NCBI GenBank assembly: GCA_001464475.1
Contig: LNDX01000001.1
Span: forward strand, 310,001 to 374,000
Source: Flavobacteriaceae bacterium Ga0077528
GTDB lineage: Bacteria; Bacteroidota; Bacteroidia; Flavobacteriales; Flavobacteriaceae
DNA length: 64,000 nt
Reading direction: 5' to 3'
Within the stretch, counting starts at the first letter, position 1, and each line of letters starts with the position of its first letter. This document shows positions 43,790 through 52,968 of this stretch, piece after piece. Below the pieces are notes generated by a model, which ran no database searches, was not told the DNA's origin, and worked only from the letters and a program-made list of their open reading frames with translations. Both the position numbers and the translations under genes were made by a program.

Positions 43790-45259
43790 ATGAAAAACTT
43801 CAAATTTTCAATGCTATCACTTCGTATTAGGATTTTCCTATCGATGATTGTATTGATTTTGATAGCTTCGATTCTAATGGCTTCGATTTCGGTGATTCAG
43901 TTTAAAAATGAAGCTCGAAATTACCATCAAGAACGTTTGGAACGTAAAGAAGATGCCGTAAAAGAACACATCAATTATATTTTATCTAACACCACTTATC
44001 CGTTAACAGAAAAAAATCTGCAGTTAATTTTTAAAGATAAAATCCACGAACTTTCAGATATTCACAATGTGGAAATCAATATTTACAGTTTGAACGGAAA
44101 TCTTTTAAAATCATCTAAAGCTTCGTTTTCTGTTGATAGTATTTCACCTCCTATTCCAAAATACATTATCAAATTGGTTCAATCTTCTATCGAGAAAAGA
44201 TATGTTGATATTAAAAGTGTGGATGGAATTAAAAATCGTTCTTCCTACACTCAAATTAAAGACGACAAATTCAAACCACTCGGAATTCTGAATTTACCTT
44301 ATGTAGACGACGATAGTTTTTATGAAAATGAAATTCAAGAATTCTTAATCCGATTGAGTCAGGTTTATTTTTTCATGTTGATTATTGCTTTTGCTTTGGC
44401 TTACTTTTTAGCTTCTTACATCACACAATCATTGAAAACCATTTCCGATAAAATCAACGAAACTAGTTTGAATCAAAAGAACGAAAAAATTGTAATTGAA
44501 GCCAACAGTCGCGAGATTAATTCGTTGATAAAAGCCTATAATGCAATGGTTGACAAATTGGAAGAAAGTGCCACAATGTTAGCACAAAGCGAACGTGAAC
44601 AAGCTTGGCGCGAAATGGCAAAACAAGTCGCTCATGAGATTAAAAACCCGCTTACGCCAATGCGATTGACGGTTCAAAGTTTTGAAAGAAAATTCAATCC
44701 AGAAGATCCTGATTTGAAACAAAAACTAAACGATTATACCAAAACATTGATTCAGCAAATTGATACAATGACTTCGGTTGCATCGGCTTTTTCAAATTTT
44801 GCTTCGATGCCAGCACAACAAAATGAAACCTTAAATGTGGTTGAAGTGGTAGAATTTTCATTAGACATTTTCAATGAAGAATACATCACATTTGAAAGCA
44901 AAGAAGAAGAAATTATCACAATAATGGATAGAACGCAGTTGATTAGAATTATAACTAATTTGGTCAAAAATGCTATTCAAGCCATTCCTGAAGAACAAAC
45001 AGAAAAATCAATTTTAGTTGCCGTAAAACGAGAAGAAAACAACGTAAATATTACAGTAAAAGACAACGGAATTGGAATTGAATTAGAATACATTGAGCAT
45101 ATCTTCGAACCAAAATTCACCACAAAAACTAGTGGAATGGGATTAGGTTTAGGAATTATCAAAAACATTATAGAAAATTACAAAGGAACTATTACATTTG
45201 AAACTGAATTCGGAAAAGGAACAACATTTAAGGTTTCGCTTCCAATAATTGAAAAATAA
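43790..45259 (+). CDS. Orphan sensor histidine kinase (NtrY-like)
   Basis: 489 residues: first membrane helix (about 11-33), periplasmic sensor of about 150 residues, second helix (about 190-211), HAMP, then HisKA with phospho-acceptor His in AHEIKNPLTPMRLT, and HATPase with N box NLVKNAIQAIPE and G boxes DNGIGIE and GMGLGLGI. The PMRLTVQSF segment is typical of the NtrY-like group. No response regulator is adjacent. It is followed after 4 bases by an enoyl-CoA hydratase gene. Confidence 0.9.
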   Translation: MKNFKFSMLSLRIRIFLSMIVLILIASILMASISVIQFKNEARNYHQERLERKEDAVKEHINYILSNTTYPLTEKNLQLIFKDKIHELSDIHNVEINIYSLNGNLLKSSKASFSVDSISPPIPKYIIKLVQSSIEKRYVDIKSVDGIKNRSSYTQIKDDKFKPLGILNLPYVDDDSFYENEIQEFLIRLSQVYFFMLIIAFALAYFLASYITQSLKTISDKINETSLNQKNEKIVIEANSREINSLIKAYNAMVDKLEESATMLAQSEREQAWREMAKQVAHEIKNPLTPMRLTVQSFERKFNPEDPDLKQKLNDYTKTLIQQIDTMTSVASAFSNFASMPAQQNETLNVVEVVEFSLDIFNEEYITFESKEEEIITIMDRTQLIRIITNLVKNAIQAIPEEQTEKSILVAVKREENNVNITVKDNGIGIELEYIEHIFEPKFTTKTSGMGLGLGIIKNIIENYKGTITFETEFGKGTTFKVSLPIIEK

Positions 45260-45263
45260 AATC

Positions 45264-46046
45264 ATGAACTTCGAAAACCTACTTATTACTTCCGAAAACG
45301 GAATTGGTCAAATTACCATTAATCGTCCATCAAAATTAAATGCTTTGAATGTGGCAACCATTCAAGAATTACACAACGCTTTTGAAACATTAGATGCCGA
45401 TGCTGCTACCAAAGTTATTATTGTAACCGGTGAAGGTGAAAAAGCATTTGTTGCTGGTGCTGATATTTCTGAATTTGCTAATTTTTCTGTAGAAGAAGGA
45501 GCACAATTAGCACAACAAGGACAAGAATTATTATTTGATTTTGTAGAAAATTTAAAAACACCAGTTATTGCAGCTGTAAACGGATTTGCTCTTGGTGGAG
45601 GATTAGAATTGGCAATGGCATGTCATTTTAGAGTAGCGTCAGACAATGCTAAAATGGGTTTGCCTGAAGTTTCACTAGGAGTAATTCCAGGTTATGGCGG
45701 AACACAGAGATTACCTCAACTAGTAGGAAAAGGTCGCGCTATGGAATTAGTAATGACCGCTGGAATGATTGATGCAGAAACTGCAAAAACCTATGGATTA
45801 GTAAACCACGTTGTTCCTCAAGCAGAATTAATAGAATTCGCAAAAGGAATTGCTTCAAAAATTATGCGTAATTCTCCTGTCGCCATTGGATATGCTATAA
45901 AAGCAATAAATGCCAATTTCAAAGACGGCGTTGATGGTTATAAAACTGAAATAAAAAACTTTGGAAAATGCTTCGGAACAGAAGATTTTAAAGAAGGAAC
46001 TACTGCATTTTTAGAAAAAAGAAAAGCTGAATTTAAAGGAAAATAA
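45264..46046 (+). CDS. Enoyl-CoA hydratase/isomerase (crotonase family)
   Basis: 260 residues from the ATG at 45264. Oxyanion-hole and catalytic blocks AFVAGADISEF, GFALGGGLELAMACHFRVAS and GLPEVSLGVIPGYGGTQRL carry both catalytic Glu residues, so it is an active hydratase of the FadB/EchA short type, probably acting on short-chain enoyl-CoA. It is in line with the upstream kinase gene; a hairpin repeat follows. Confidence 0.94.
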   Translation: MNFENLLITSENGIGQITINRPSKLNALNVATIQELHNAFETLDADAATKVIIVTGEGEKAFVAGADISEFANFSVEEGAQLAQQGQELLFDFVENLKTPVIAAVNGFALGGGLELAMACHFRVASDNAKMGLPEVSLGVIPGYGGTQRLPQLVGKGRAMELVMTAGMIDAETAKTYGLVNHVVPQAELIEFAKGIASKIMRNSPVAIGYAIKAINANFKDGVDGYKTEIKNFGKCFGTEDFKEGTTAFLEKRKAEFKGK

Positions 46047-46051
46047 TTATA

Positions 46052-46104
46052 AGTCGCAGTTTTCAGTTTTCAGTCGCAGTGAATGCCAACTGAAAACTGC
46101 GACT
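46052..46104. repeat. Palindromic intergenic repeat, family G
   Basis: AGTCGCAGTTTTCAGT (46052-46067) and ACTGAAAACTGCGACT (46089-46104) are perfect 16-base reverse complements; the loop has a second CAGTCGCAGT. It occupies the whole spacer between two convergent genes. Confidence 0.85.
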
Positions 46105-46109
46105 GAATA

Positions 46110-46754
46110 CTATTTCTCACCATCCCATTCTGCATAAAATTGAGACAAGAAAAGTTCCATAAATTTATGTCTTTCTTGAGCTAATTGTTTTCCGGTTTTG
46201 GTGTTCATTTTATCTTTTAGCAACAACAATTTTTCATAAAAATGATTGATTGTTGGTGCTTCACTTTTTTTATATTCCTCTTTGCTCATATTGAGTTTAG
46301 GAGCAATTTCAGGATTATACAATTGTCTATTTTTGAATCCACCATAATTGAATGTTCTTGCAATTCCGATGGCTCCGATAGCATCTAATCTATCAGCATC
46401 TTGAACAATTTCTAATTCAATTGAATTAAATTTCTTTTCAAAATTTCCTCCTTTGAAAGAGATATTTTCGATAATATTTACAACATGAACAATGATTTCT
46501 TCAGAAACTTTTTGAGATTCTAAAAAAGCTCTGGCAACTTTTGGTCCAATGGTTTCGTCTCCATCATTGAATTTACTATCAGCAATATCATGAAGAAGTG
46601 CTCCAAGTTTTACAATTTGAATATCACAAACTTCATCTTGAGCAATTAACAAAGCATTTTTGTAAACTCTTTCAATATGAAACCAATCGTGACCAGCTTC
46701 AGCATTTTCTAGTTTTTGCCTTACAAATAAAATCGTGTTATCTATTATACTCAT
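46110..46754 (-). CDS. HD domain phosphohydrolase
   Basis: 214 residues from the ATG at 46754. HD-superfamily metal ligands: HDWFHIERV, LLHDIADSKF and the late VQDADRLDAIGAIG. Resembles YedJ/YpgQ-type HD hydrolases that act on nucleotides; exact substrate not readable. The 8-codon upstream extension overlaps the family H repeat, so it is not used. Confidence 0.88.
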   Translation of the reverse strand: MSIIDNTILFVRQKLENAEAGHDWFHIERVYKNALLIAQDEVCDIQIVKLGALLHDIADSKFNDGDETIGPKVARAFLESQKVSEEIIVHVVNIIENISFKGGNFEKKFNSIELEIVQDADRLDAIGAIGIARTFNYGGFKNRQLYNPEIAPKLNMSKEEYKKSEAPTINHFYEKLLLLKDKMNTKTGKQLAQERHKFMELFLSQFYAEWDGEK

Positions 46755-46768
46755 TTTACATTTTATAA

Positions 46769-46808
46769 AAAATTCCAAACTCTAAATAAAATTGGAATTT
46801 GGAATTTT
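46769..46808. repeat. Short inverted repeat, family H
   Basis: AAAATTCCAAA and TTTGGAATTTT (11 bases, perfect) between the HD and desaturase genes; related in sequence to the trhO terminator arms (18196-18246). With its T-run it may terminate the desaturase transcript. Confidence 0.65.
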
Positions 46809-46830
46809 AATATTGCTATTTTTTGAAAGT

Positions 46831-47820
46831 TTACTTTATCAAAGCAGGTTGCACCCATTTAAAAATATAATTTTCTTCAGGCAAAACTAATCTTTCAGAA
46901 ATTTTGGCCATTCTTGCAGGTAATTTCATCAAATAATCTCTTGCTTTTTCGGCCTCATCAGTTAATCCAGAGATTTTGTCTATTTGCCATTTTTCAATTA
47001 ATTTTTGCATAATATCAACATAATCATTGGATGTATAAACACCCAATTTTTGTGCAGAATCTGAAAACTGATTGAAAGCTGTACTTATAGATTGTCCTGA
47101 TTCTCTTAAGAAATGAGCAGGCATTGTGATTTTTTGTTTCATCATGTATTGAAAAGCCAACATCATTTCGGAAGGATCAACTTTAAAAATTTGATTAACA
47201 AATTCAGAATATGCATGATGGTGACGCATTTCATCGCCAGCAATTAATTTGCAAGCTTTTGATAATTTTTTATCGCCATAATCTTTAGCAATTTGCGAAA
47301 CTCTGTTGTGAGAAACATAAGTAGCTAATTCTTGAAAACTAGTGTAAACAAAGTTTTTATAAGGATCTTTTCCAGTGCCAATATCAAAACCATCATTTAT
47401 TAAATGTTGTGTTGTGATTTCAACTTCACGCATGTTTACTCTTCCCGATAGATAAAGATATTTGTTTAATAAATCTCCATGTCTATTTTCTTCACCAGTC
47501 CATTGACGCACCCATTTTGACCAACCATTTCTTCCTTCATTATCAACTCCTTCTACTTCCATTAACCACGATTCGTAGGTTGGAAGTGCTTCTTCGGTAA
47601 TAGTGTCTCCTACCATTGCTACCCAGAAATCGTAAGGTAAATCTTTAGCAATTTCTTGTAATTCCTTTACTTCTTCAAAGAAATTTTCGCTTTGAGAATC
47701 AGGAATTAAATCTGAAGGTTGCCATATTTTTTCAACTGGAATTAAAAATTGATCAACAAAGTCATCAACCTTGTTTTCTAGAAATTGCATCACTTCCAGA
47801 CGCATGTTTTTTATTGACAT
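46831..47820 (-). CDS. Acyl-ACP (stearoyl-ACP type) desaturase
   Basis: 329 residues, soluble diiron fatty-acid desaturase. Diiron motifs EENRHGD and DEMRHHH are present, with the plant-type WVRQWTGEENRHGDLLNKYL core. It introduces a double bond into acyl-ACP using O2 and reduced ferredoxin, setting membrane fluidity. A plsC-type acyltransferase lies just upstream on the same strand, consistent with a lipid-synthesis pair. Confidence 0.92.
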   Translation of the reverse strand: MSIKNMRLEVMQFLENKVDDFVDQFLIPVEKIWQPSDLIPDSQSENFFEEVKELQEIAKDLPYDFWVAMVGDTITEEALPTYESWLMEVEGVDNEGRNGWSKWVRQWTGEENRHGDLLNKYLYLSGRVNMREVEITTQHLINDGFDIGTGKDPYKNFVYTSFQELATYVSHNRVSQIAKDYGDKKLSKACKLIAGDEMRHHHAYSEFVNQIFKVDPSEMMLAFQYMMKQKITMPAHFLRESGQSISTAFNQFSDSAQKLGVYTSNDYVDIMQKLIEKWQIDKISGLTDEAEKARDYLMKLPARMAKISERLVLPEENYIFKWVQPALIK

Positions 47821-47869
47821 TTTATTTATGTTGTAGACTTTAGATTTGAGACAAAATAAAATCTGATTA

Positions 47870-48601
47870 TTATTTTAACGATTGAACAATTGCTTTTTCT
47901 GTTTTTTGCATTAATTCTTCAAATGAAAAATCTTTTACAGCCATTGGTTCATGAATGATAAACTCTAAACGATTTCCTAAACCCATTGGAAAAGCACCAA
48001 ATTTAACCATTTTCCACGAATTATTTATAGAAATTGGCACAACATAGGCAGAAGGTGCATATTTACATAATATTTTTAACCCACTTTGTGCGAATTCTTT
48101 TGGTTTTCCGTCTTTACTTCTAGTTCCTTCCGGAAAAATTACTGCAGATCGTTTGTGTGTTTCAATATATTCTGATAAACCTTTAATGGTTGGAATAGCT
48201 TGTTTTGGATCTTTTCTATCAATCAAAACCGAACCTCCATGACGCAAATTGTAAGAAACACTCGGAATTCCTTTTCCTAGTTCTTTTTTACTTACAAATT
48301 TGGCGTGAAATTTTCTTAAATACCAAATCATTCCGATGATATCATACATACTTTGGTGATTTGCCACAAAAATTATAGGAACACCTTTAGGAATTTTATT
48401 GATGTTTCTAAATTGAAACCAAGTTCCCAATAGATTGGTACATTTTACAAGAAAAAAATTAAGATAATCTACACTTTTTTTGTGTGCTTGATAACCAAAC
48501 ACATTGAAACATATCCATTGAATTGGATGAAAAATCACCAAACACAATCCAAAACACAAATAATAAATTACCGAAATTGGATAAGAAAAAAGCTTTTCCA
48601 T
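47870..48601 (-). CDS. 1-acyl-sn-glycerol-3-phosphate acyltransferase (PlsC family)
   Basis: 243 residues from the Met at 48601, which opens the first membrane helix (MEKLFSYPISVIYYL); 21 more polar residues are possible from 48664 but look unlike a start. PlsC motifs NHQSMYD and FPEGTRSKDG are clear. Converts lysophosphatidate to phosphatidate at the inner membrane. Another PlsC-type gene lies at 52969-53706. Confidence 0.92.
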   Translation of the reverse strand: MEKLFSYPISVIYYLCFGLCLVIFHPIQWICFNVFGYQAHKKSVDYLNFFLVKCTNLLGTWFQFRNINKIPKGVPIIFVANHQSMYDIIGMIWYLRKFHAKFVSKKELGKGIPSVSYNLRHGGSVLIDRKDPKQAIPTIKGLSEYIETHKRSAVIFPEGTRSKDGKPKEFAQSGLKILCKYAPSAYVVPISINNSWKMVKFGAFPMGLGNRLEFIIHEPMAVKDFSFEELMQKTEKAIVQSLK

Positions 48602-48734
48602 AGTTGAAAAAAATTGTTGGCTAAAGTAATAAATATATTTTGGATGGAATTGTTTAAAACTCATTTATATAAACTTCATTTACATTCTTTTTTTAATTAT
48701 TTTTACAACTTTAAAAGCCAAAAATATAGAAAAG

Positions 48735-49739
48735 ATGAGTTCAGAAAAAGATGCAAAATTAAAAGCGTTACAACTTACGCTTGACAAATTAGACAAAACC
48801 TACGGAAAAGGAACCGTAATGAAAATGGGCGATAAAGCCGTTGAAGAAGTAGAAACTATTTCTTCTGGATCGTTAGGTTTAGATTTAGCTTTAGGTGTAA
48901 ACGGTTACCCAAAAGGAAGAATTATAGAAATATATGGTCCAGAATCTTCAGGTAAAACTACTTTAACCCTTCATGCTATTGCAGAAGCTCAAAAAGCAGG
49001 TGGAATTGCAGCATTTATTGATGCAGAACACGCTTTTGATAGAAATTATGCTGAAAAATTGGGTGTTGATATTGAAAATTTAATTATTTCGCAACCAGAT
49101 AATGGTGAACAAGCATTAGAAATTGCTGAAAATCTTATCCGTTCAGGAGCAATTGATATTGTGGTTATTGACTCGGTTGCTGCTTTAACTCCAAAAAGTG
49201 AAATTGAAGGAGAAATGGGTGATTCTAAAATGGGATTACACGCTCGTTTAATGTCGCAAGCTTTGAGAAAATTGACAGGAACAATTAGTAAAACACATTG
49301 TACTGTTTTCTTCATCAATCAGTTGAGAGAAAAAATCGGCGTGATGTTTGGAAATCCTGAAACTACAACAGGAGGAAATGCATTGAAATTTTATGCTTCT
49401 GTTCGTTTAGACATTCGTCGTTCATCACAAATTAAAGATGGTGAAAATGTGATCGGAAACCGAACTAAAGTAAAAGTGGTTAAAAATAAAGTTGCGCCAC
49501 CATTTAAAACAGCCGAATTCGACATTATGTATGGAGAAGGCGTTTCTAAAACTGGTGAAATACTTGATTTAGCTGTAGAATTTGAAGTAATCAAAAAAGC
49601 TGGTTCATGGTTTAGCTATGGTGAAACCAAATTAGGACAAGGTCGAGATGCAGTAAAAGCATTAATAAAAGACAATCCAGAATTGGCTGACGAATTAGAA
49701 CTGAAAATCAAAGCATTGATTAAAGAAAATAACGCTTAA
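48735..49739 (+). CDS. recA: Recombinase RecA
   Basis: 334 residues. Walker [13 protein letters not shown]-binding loop region [25 protein letters not shown] (within residues about 155-180), [15 protein letters not shown] and the C-terminal [10 protein letters not shown] are standard. Catalyses homologous strand exchange and SOS activation. I see no clear TAnnTTTG promoter just upstream. A UUCG-loop terminator follows. Confidence 0.98.
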   Translation: MSSEKDAKLKALQLTLDKLDKTYGKGTVMKMGDKAVEEVETISSGSLGLDLALGVNGYPKGRIIEIYGPESSGKTTLTLHAIAEAQKAGGIAAFIDAEHAFDRNYAEKLGVDIENLIISQPDNGEQALEIAENLIRSGAIDIVVIDSVAALTPKSEIEGEMGDSKMGLHARLMSQALRKLTGTISKTHCTVFFINQLREKIGVMFGNPETTTGGNALKFYASVRLDIRRSSQIKDGENVIGNRTKVKVVKNKVAPPFKTAEFDIMYGEGVSKTGEILDLAVEFEVIKKAGSWFSYGETKLGQGRDAVKALIKDNPELADELELKIKALIKENNA

Positions 49740-49748
49740 AAATAAATT

Positions 49749-49771
49749 ATCCGCTTCGGCGGATTTTTTTT
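49749..49771 (+). terminator. recA terminator
   Basis: ATCCGC-TTCG-GCGGAT, a 6-bp stem with a UUCG tetraloop, followed by nine Ts. Confidence 0.9.
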
Positions 49772-49774
49772 TAT

Positions 49775-50088
49775 ATTTATACGCAACCTTTTTGTGCTTT
49801 TTGTATCTATACTTTAGTGAGAAAAAATTTGTTTGAAACTGCTAACTTTATTATTTAATTTTTAAATTAATATTAATATAAAACAATGACATTAAATAGT
49901 TTACATTTTGTTTATATAAAATAATTTTCAGTTAGATAAACTTATGAAATGAAAATATCATTTAACACCAGTTAAAAATAAAACAATTGTGAGATAAACA
50001 CCAACGATTAAAAAGGTGAAACCTTATTTGACAGCTTAAAAATAAATTTTACATATATTTAAAAACAACCTAAAATAAAAAACTACAG
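49775..50088. other. AT-rich gene-free spacer upstream of the ECF operon
   Basis: About 310 bases with no reading frame of note on either strand. It holds a weak promoter (50028-50061), a small hairpin AAGGT-GAA-ACCTT at 50013-50025, and long A/T runs. The unusual length for this compact genome suggests regulatory DNA for the operon downstream, or a small RNA; no RNA structure was convincing. Confidence 0.5.
50028..50061 (+). promoter_or_regulatory. Candidate promoter of the lipoprotein-ECF-anti-sigma operon
   Basis: TTG (50028-50030), 23 bases, TATATTTA (50054-50061), one base off TAnnTTTG. It may instead be an alternative-sigma promoter recognised by the ECF factor itself. Confidence 0.4.
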
Positions 50089-50496
50089 ATGAAAAAAATA
50101 TTATTACTAATAGTTATTTCTTTTAGCATCTTCTCTTGCGAGGTAAATGAAGATCAATCCTACACTTATGAAATAAACCCAGTACATCAAGTAATTATGC
50201 CTACTGAGTTTGCAAAAGACAGTACTACAAACATTACCGTTATTTACAAAAGACCCTCAACATGCCATTTGTTTAATAAATTTTATTATGAATCATTTGA
50301 TTTTAATAGAACAATTGCTATTGAAAGCTTAATTGTAAGACAAGATAATTGTACAATAGATAATCAAACAGACATAGAATTGAACTTACCTTTTCAACCA
50401 AAGTCATTAGGAACGTATCATTTTAAATTCTGGAATGGAAAAGATGTTCAAGGCGTTAATCAATTTATAGAATACGATGTAGTTGTAGACCACTAA
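50089..50496 (+). CDS. Hypothetical lipoprotein preceding ECF sigma gene
   Basis: 135 residues with a lipoprotein signal (SIFSCEV, Cys17) and a beta-rich domain (NITVIYKRPSTCHLFNKFYYE; TDIELNLPFQPKSLGTYHFKFW) that looks like an immunoglobulin/transthyretin-like sandwich with two further Cys. No named family recognised. It ends 4 bases before the sigma-factor ATG and is probably cotranscribed, so it may be a sensor or partner of the downstream envelope system. Confidence 0.7.
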   Translation: MKKILLLIVISFSIFSCEVNEDQSYTYEINPVHQVIMPTEFAKDSTTNITVIYKRPSTCHLFNKFYYESFDFNRTIAIESLIVRQDNCTIDNQTDIELNLPFQPKSLGTYHFKFWNGKDVQGVNQFIEYDVVVDH

Positions 50497-50500
50497 AATA

Positions 50501-51049
50501 ATGCTCTTGAGTTTAGAAAAATTAATACATGATTGCAAAAAAAACGATATCAAAGCACAAGAACAATTATACAGGCAATTTGCTCCAAAAATGTTCTCAG
50601 TATGCTTAAAATATTCACGCAATTATGCAGAAGCTCAAGATAATTTACAAGATGGTTTTTTATTAGTTTTTGAAAAAATTAATTCTTTTGAATTTAAAGG
50701 TTCATTTGATGGTTGGATAAAAAGAGTGATGGTAAATCAAGCTCTTCAACAATATAGAAATAAAAGTTTTTTAAGCCCGATAGACGAAGATATTGCCGAA
50801 GAAGTTGAAATTGAAATAGAAGATGGTGTATCCATGGATTTTTTAATGAAAATTATTCAAGAATTACCAGATAGATATCGATTGGTTTTTAATCTTAGTG
50901 TTTTTGAAAATTATTCACATCAAGAAATTTCCGATTCATTAGGTATATCTGTAGGAACATCTAAATCGAATTTATCAAGAGCAAAATTGATATTGAAAGA
51001 AAAAATTGAAAATAATACCGGCAGTGTAAAAATGCCTTCAATAAAATGA
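50501..51049 (+). CDS. ECF-type RNA polymerase sigma factor
   Basis: 182 residues with sigma region 2 (about 12-80: LYRQFAPKMFSVCLKYSRNYAEAQD, DGFLLVFEKINSF, WIKRVMVNQALQQYR) and region 4 (about 115-170: LPDRYRLVFNLSVFENYSHQEIS, GTSKSNLSRAK). No FecR gene follows; instead the next frame, overlapping by 4 bases (ATGA), encodes a membrane protein with a cytosolic N terminus, the probable anti-sigma factor. Confidence 0.93.
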   Translation: MLLSLEKLIHDCKKNDIKAQEQLYRQFAPKMFSVCLKYSRNYAEAQDNLQDGFLLVFEKINSFEFKGSFDGWIKRVMVNQALQQYRNKSFLSPIDEDIAEEVEIEIEDGVSMDFLMKIIQELPDRYRLVFNLSVFENYSHQEISDSLGISVGTSKSNLSRAKLILKEKIENNTGSVKMPSIK

Positions 51050-52683
51050 GTGAAAGAAAAAATATAAACAATCTCTTTCAAGAAAAATTTGAAAATCATG
51101 AGGTTACTCCAGAAGAATTTATCTGGGAAAACATTGAACTCAAATTAAAAGAAAAGAAAAAAAGAAGAGTAATTCCGTTTTGGTGGAAACTATCGGGTAT
51201 TGCTGCTGCTTTAGTAATTGGTTTTTTTACTTACAACAGTTTGAACACAACTAATGACAATGAAAATTCGGTTGTAAATCAGGACAAAAATGATAAAGAA
51301 AATTCAAAAGATTCTGTAAATAAAAATACAAATCCAGTTGTTATAAACGGAAGTAAAACCATAAATTCTGATAATTCAAAAACCATTTCATCTGATAACA
51401 ACGTAAATAATGTAGTTGTTGTAAAAGAAACGAATTCGCAATCTGAAAAGAATAATAAAACAAATTCTAAAATAAATAAAATTGACGTTAAGTCAAATAA
51501 TGGTACTCAGGTTGCTAATTCTGAAATCAATAAAAAACCATTGGTTGAAACTGATAAAATTAAATCAAATTCAGATAGTCAACTTGTAAACAATGGTTCT
51601 AAAAAAGATAAGAATAGAAAAACATCGTTGAAAATGAGCAACATTAATTCTAATAATGAAATTGCTTTTGAAAAAAATAACGATTTAAAAGAAAAAAATA
51701 AAACTAATAATTCGTCAAGTAACGAAGTTCTAGTTCAACAAGAAACCAAAGAAAAAGAAAAAAATAATAGTGTTATTGATAAAGTTGTAAATCCATCAAA
51801 AGAGAATAATTCTATTGTAAAGAATACAACATCAGATAGAAAAACTTCTGTTTTAACACCAAAAACAGATGAACCTATAATTAAAAAAATTGACTCAGCA
51901 TCAATTGCTAGTGCTGAGCCAAATGCGTTGGAAGAGTTGCTAATTGAAAAAGAAAAGCAAACAGTTACTGAACAAAAAATAAATAGGTGGCAAGTTACGT
52001 CTAATGTTGCGCCTATTTATTTCAGTTCAACTTCAAATGGTTCACCACTTGACAGTAAATTAGTAAACAATGATAAAGTCTATTCGGCTGAGAATATTAG
52101 TTATGGCATTGGTGTAAATTATGCAGTTAATAAAAAAATAAAAATAAGAACTGGAGTTAATATTTTAAATGTTGACTACGATACTAATGGAATTTTGTAT
52201 TATCAAAATCCAACCGTAAGCAGCAGATTGAGTGGTCTAAATCCCAATGTACCTGGATCACTTTTAGTTATTGAAAGTCTGAGTAATGTAAACACTTTAT
52301 ATAATAGATCTTTTCAAAAATTTGAAGGCAGTTTAAATCAAAAATTAGGTTACATAGAGATGCCTCTGGAAGTTACCTACAAAATTTTAGATAAGAATTT
52401 CGGAATTGATTTAATTGGAGGAATGAGTACATTAGTTCTTAATAGAAATGAGATTTATCTTCAATCATCAGAATTGAATTTGAAAATCGGTGAAGCAAAC
52501 AATTTGAACAATGTTCACTTTAGTGGTAATTTAGGATTAGGATTAAAATATGGTTTCTTTAAACGTCTTGAGGCGCGCATCGAACCAGTATTTAAATATC
52601 AAATAAATACATTTAATAACGATGCAGGAAATTTCAAACCATTTGTGTTTGGTGTTTACTCAGGAATAAATTATACTTTTTAA
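51046..52683 (+). CDS. Dual membrane-spanning anti-sigma factor with outer-membrane beta-barrel
   Basis: 545 residues with four parts. Residues 1-42 are cytosolic and charged (NLFQEKFENHEVTPEEFIWENI), like short anti-sigma domains. Residues about 43-64 form one transmembrane helix (WWKLSGIAAALVIGFF). Residues about 67-300 are a low-complexity Asn/Lys/Ser/Glu linker long enough to cross the periplasm. Residues about 313-545 form a PorT/OMP-like eight-strand-type barrel ending in aromatic YTF. This matches the Dma proteins of Bacteroides. The barrel would sense the outer membrane and the N terminus hold the sigma factor. ATGA overlap with the sigma gene. Confidence 0.82.
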   Translation: MSERKNINNLFQEKFENHEVTPEEFIWENIELKLKEKKKRRVIPFWWKLSGIAAALVIGFFTYNSLNTTNDNENSVVNQDKNDKENSKDSVNKNTNPVVINGSKTINSDNSKTISSDNNVNNVVVVKETNSQSEKNNKTNSKINKIDVKSNNGTQVANSEINKKPLVETDKIKSNSDSQLVNNGSKKDKNRKTSLKMSNINSNNEIAFEKNNDLKEKNKTNNSSSNEVLVQQETKEKEKNNSVIDKVVNPSKENNSIVKNTTSDRKTSVLTPKTDEPIIKKIDSASIASAEPNALEELLIEKEKQTVTEQKINRWQVTSNVAPIYFSSTSNGSPLDSKLVNNDKVYSAENISYGIGVNYAVNKKIKIRTGVNILNVDYDTNGILYYQNPTVSSRLSGLNPNVPGSLLVIESLSNVNTLYNRSFQKFEGSLNQKLGYIEMPLEVTYKILDKNFGIDLIGGMSTLVLNRNEIYLQSSELNLKIGEANNLNNVHFSGNLGLGLKYGFFKRLEARIEPVFKYQINTFNNDAGNFKPFVFGVYSGINYTF

Positions 52684-52737
52684 TACATGTTAGGTTAAAA
52701 TTAGTTAAGTGGTGTTATTGCTTTCGAGTAATAACGG

Positions 52738-52768
52738 AAAAGAGCGCTTTAGTTAGGCGCTCTTTTTT
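52738..52768 (+). terminator. Terminator of the ECF operon
   Basis: AAAAGAGCGC and GCGCTCTTTT, a perfect 10-base stem with a 9-base loop and T-run. A second small hairpin, GTTATT/AATAAC, precedes it at 52714-52735. Confidence 0.88.
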
Positions 52769-52807
52769 ATTTAACGTCGATATAAAACCGAAAATAACTA
52801 TTTTTTT

Positions 52808-52937
52808 ACACGAATTACACGGATTTACACAAATTGAAAATGAAAAATTGCACCAATAGCATCTGATTTATCAAACATTTATTCGTGGTAATTTATTTTT
52901 AAAGGTAGTAATTCGTGTAAATTAGTGCAATTCGTGT
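52808..52937. repeat. Long palindromic intergenic repeat, family I
   Basis: A 28-base arm at 52808-52835 and its partner at 52910-52937 match at 24 of 28 positions as reverse complements. Each arm is itself built of ACACGAATT/ACACGGATTT-like units. The 74-base middle shows nothing else. It lies between convergent genes, after the terminator. Confidence 0.82.
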
Positions 52938-52968
52938 CTTTATTTATTATTGTTTTGTCGAGATTATA

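Noticed and set aside
49775..50088. Small RNA or riboswitch in the spacer before the ECF operon
   Set aside because: Only a 5-base hairpin and A/T runs are visible; no known riboswitch core or stable fold is recognisable by eye.
16678..52937. CRISPR array
   Set aside because: The intergenic repeats are dispersed, differ in sequence and lack regularly spaced spacers; no cas genes are present.
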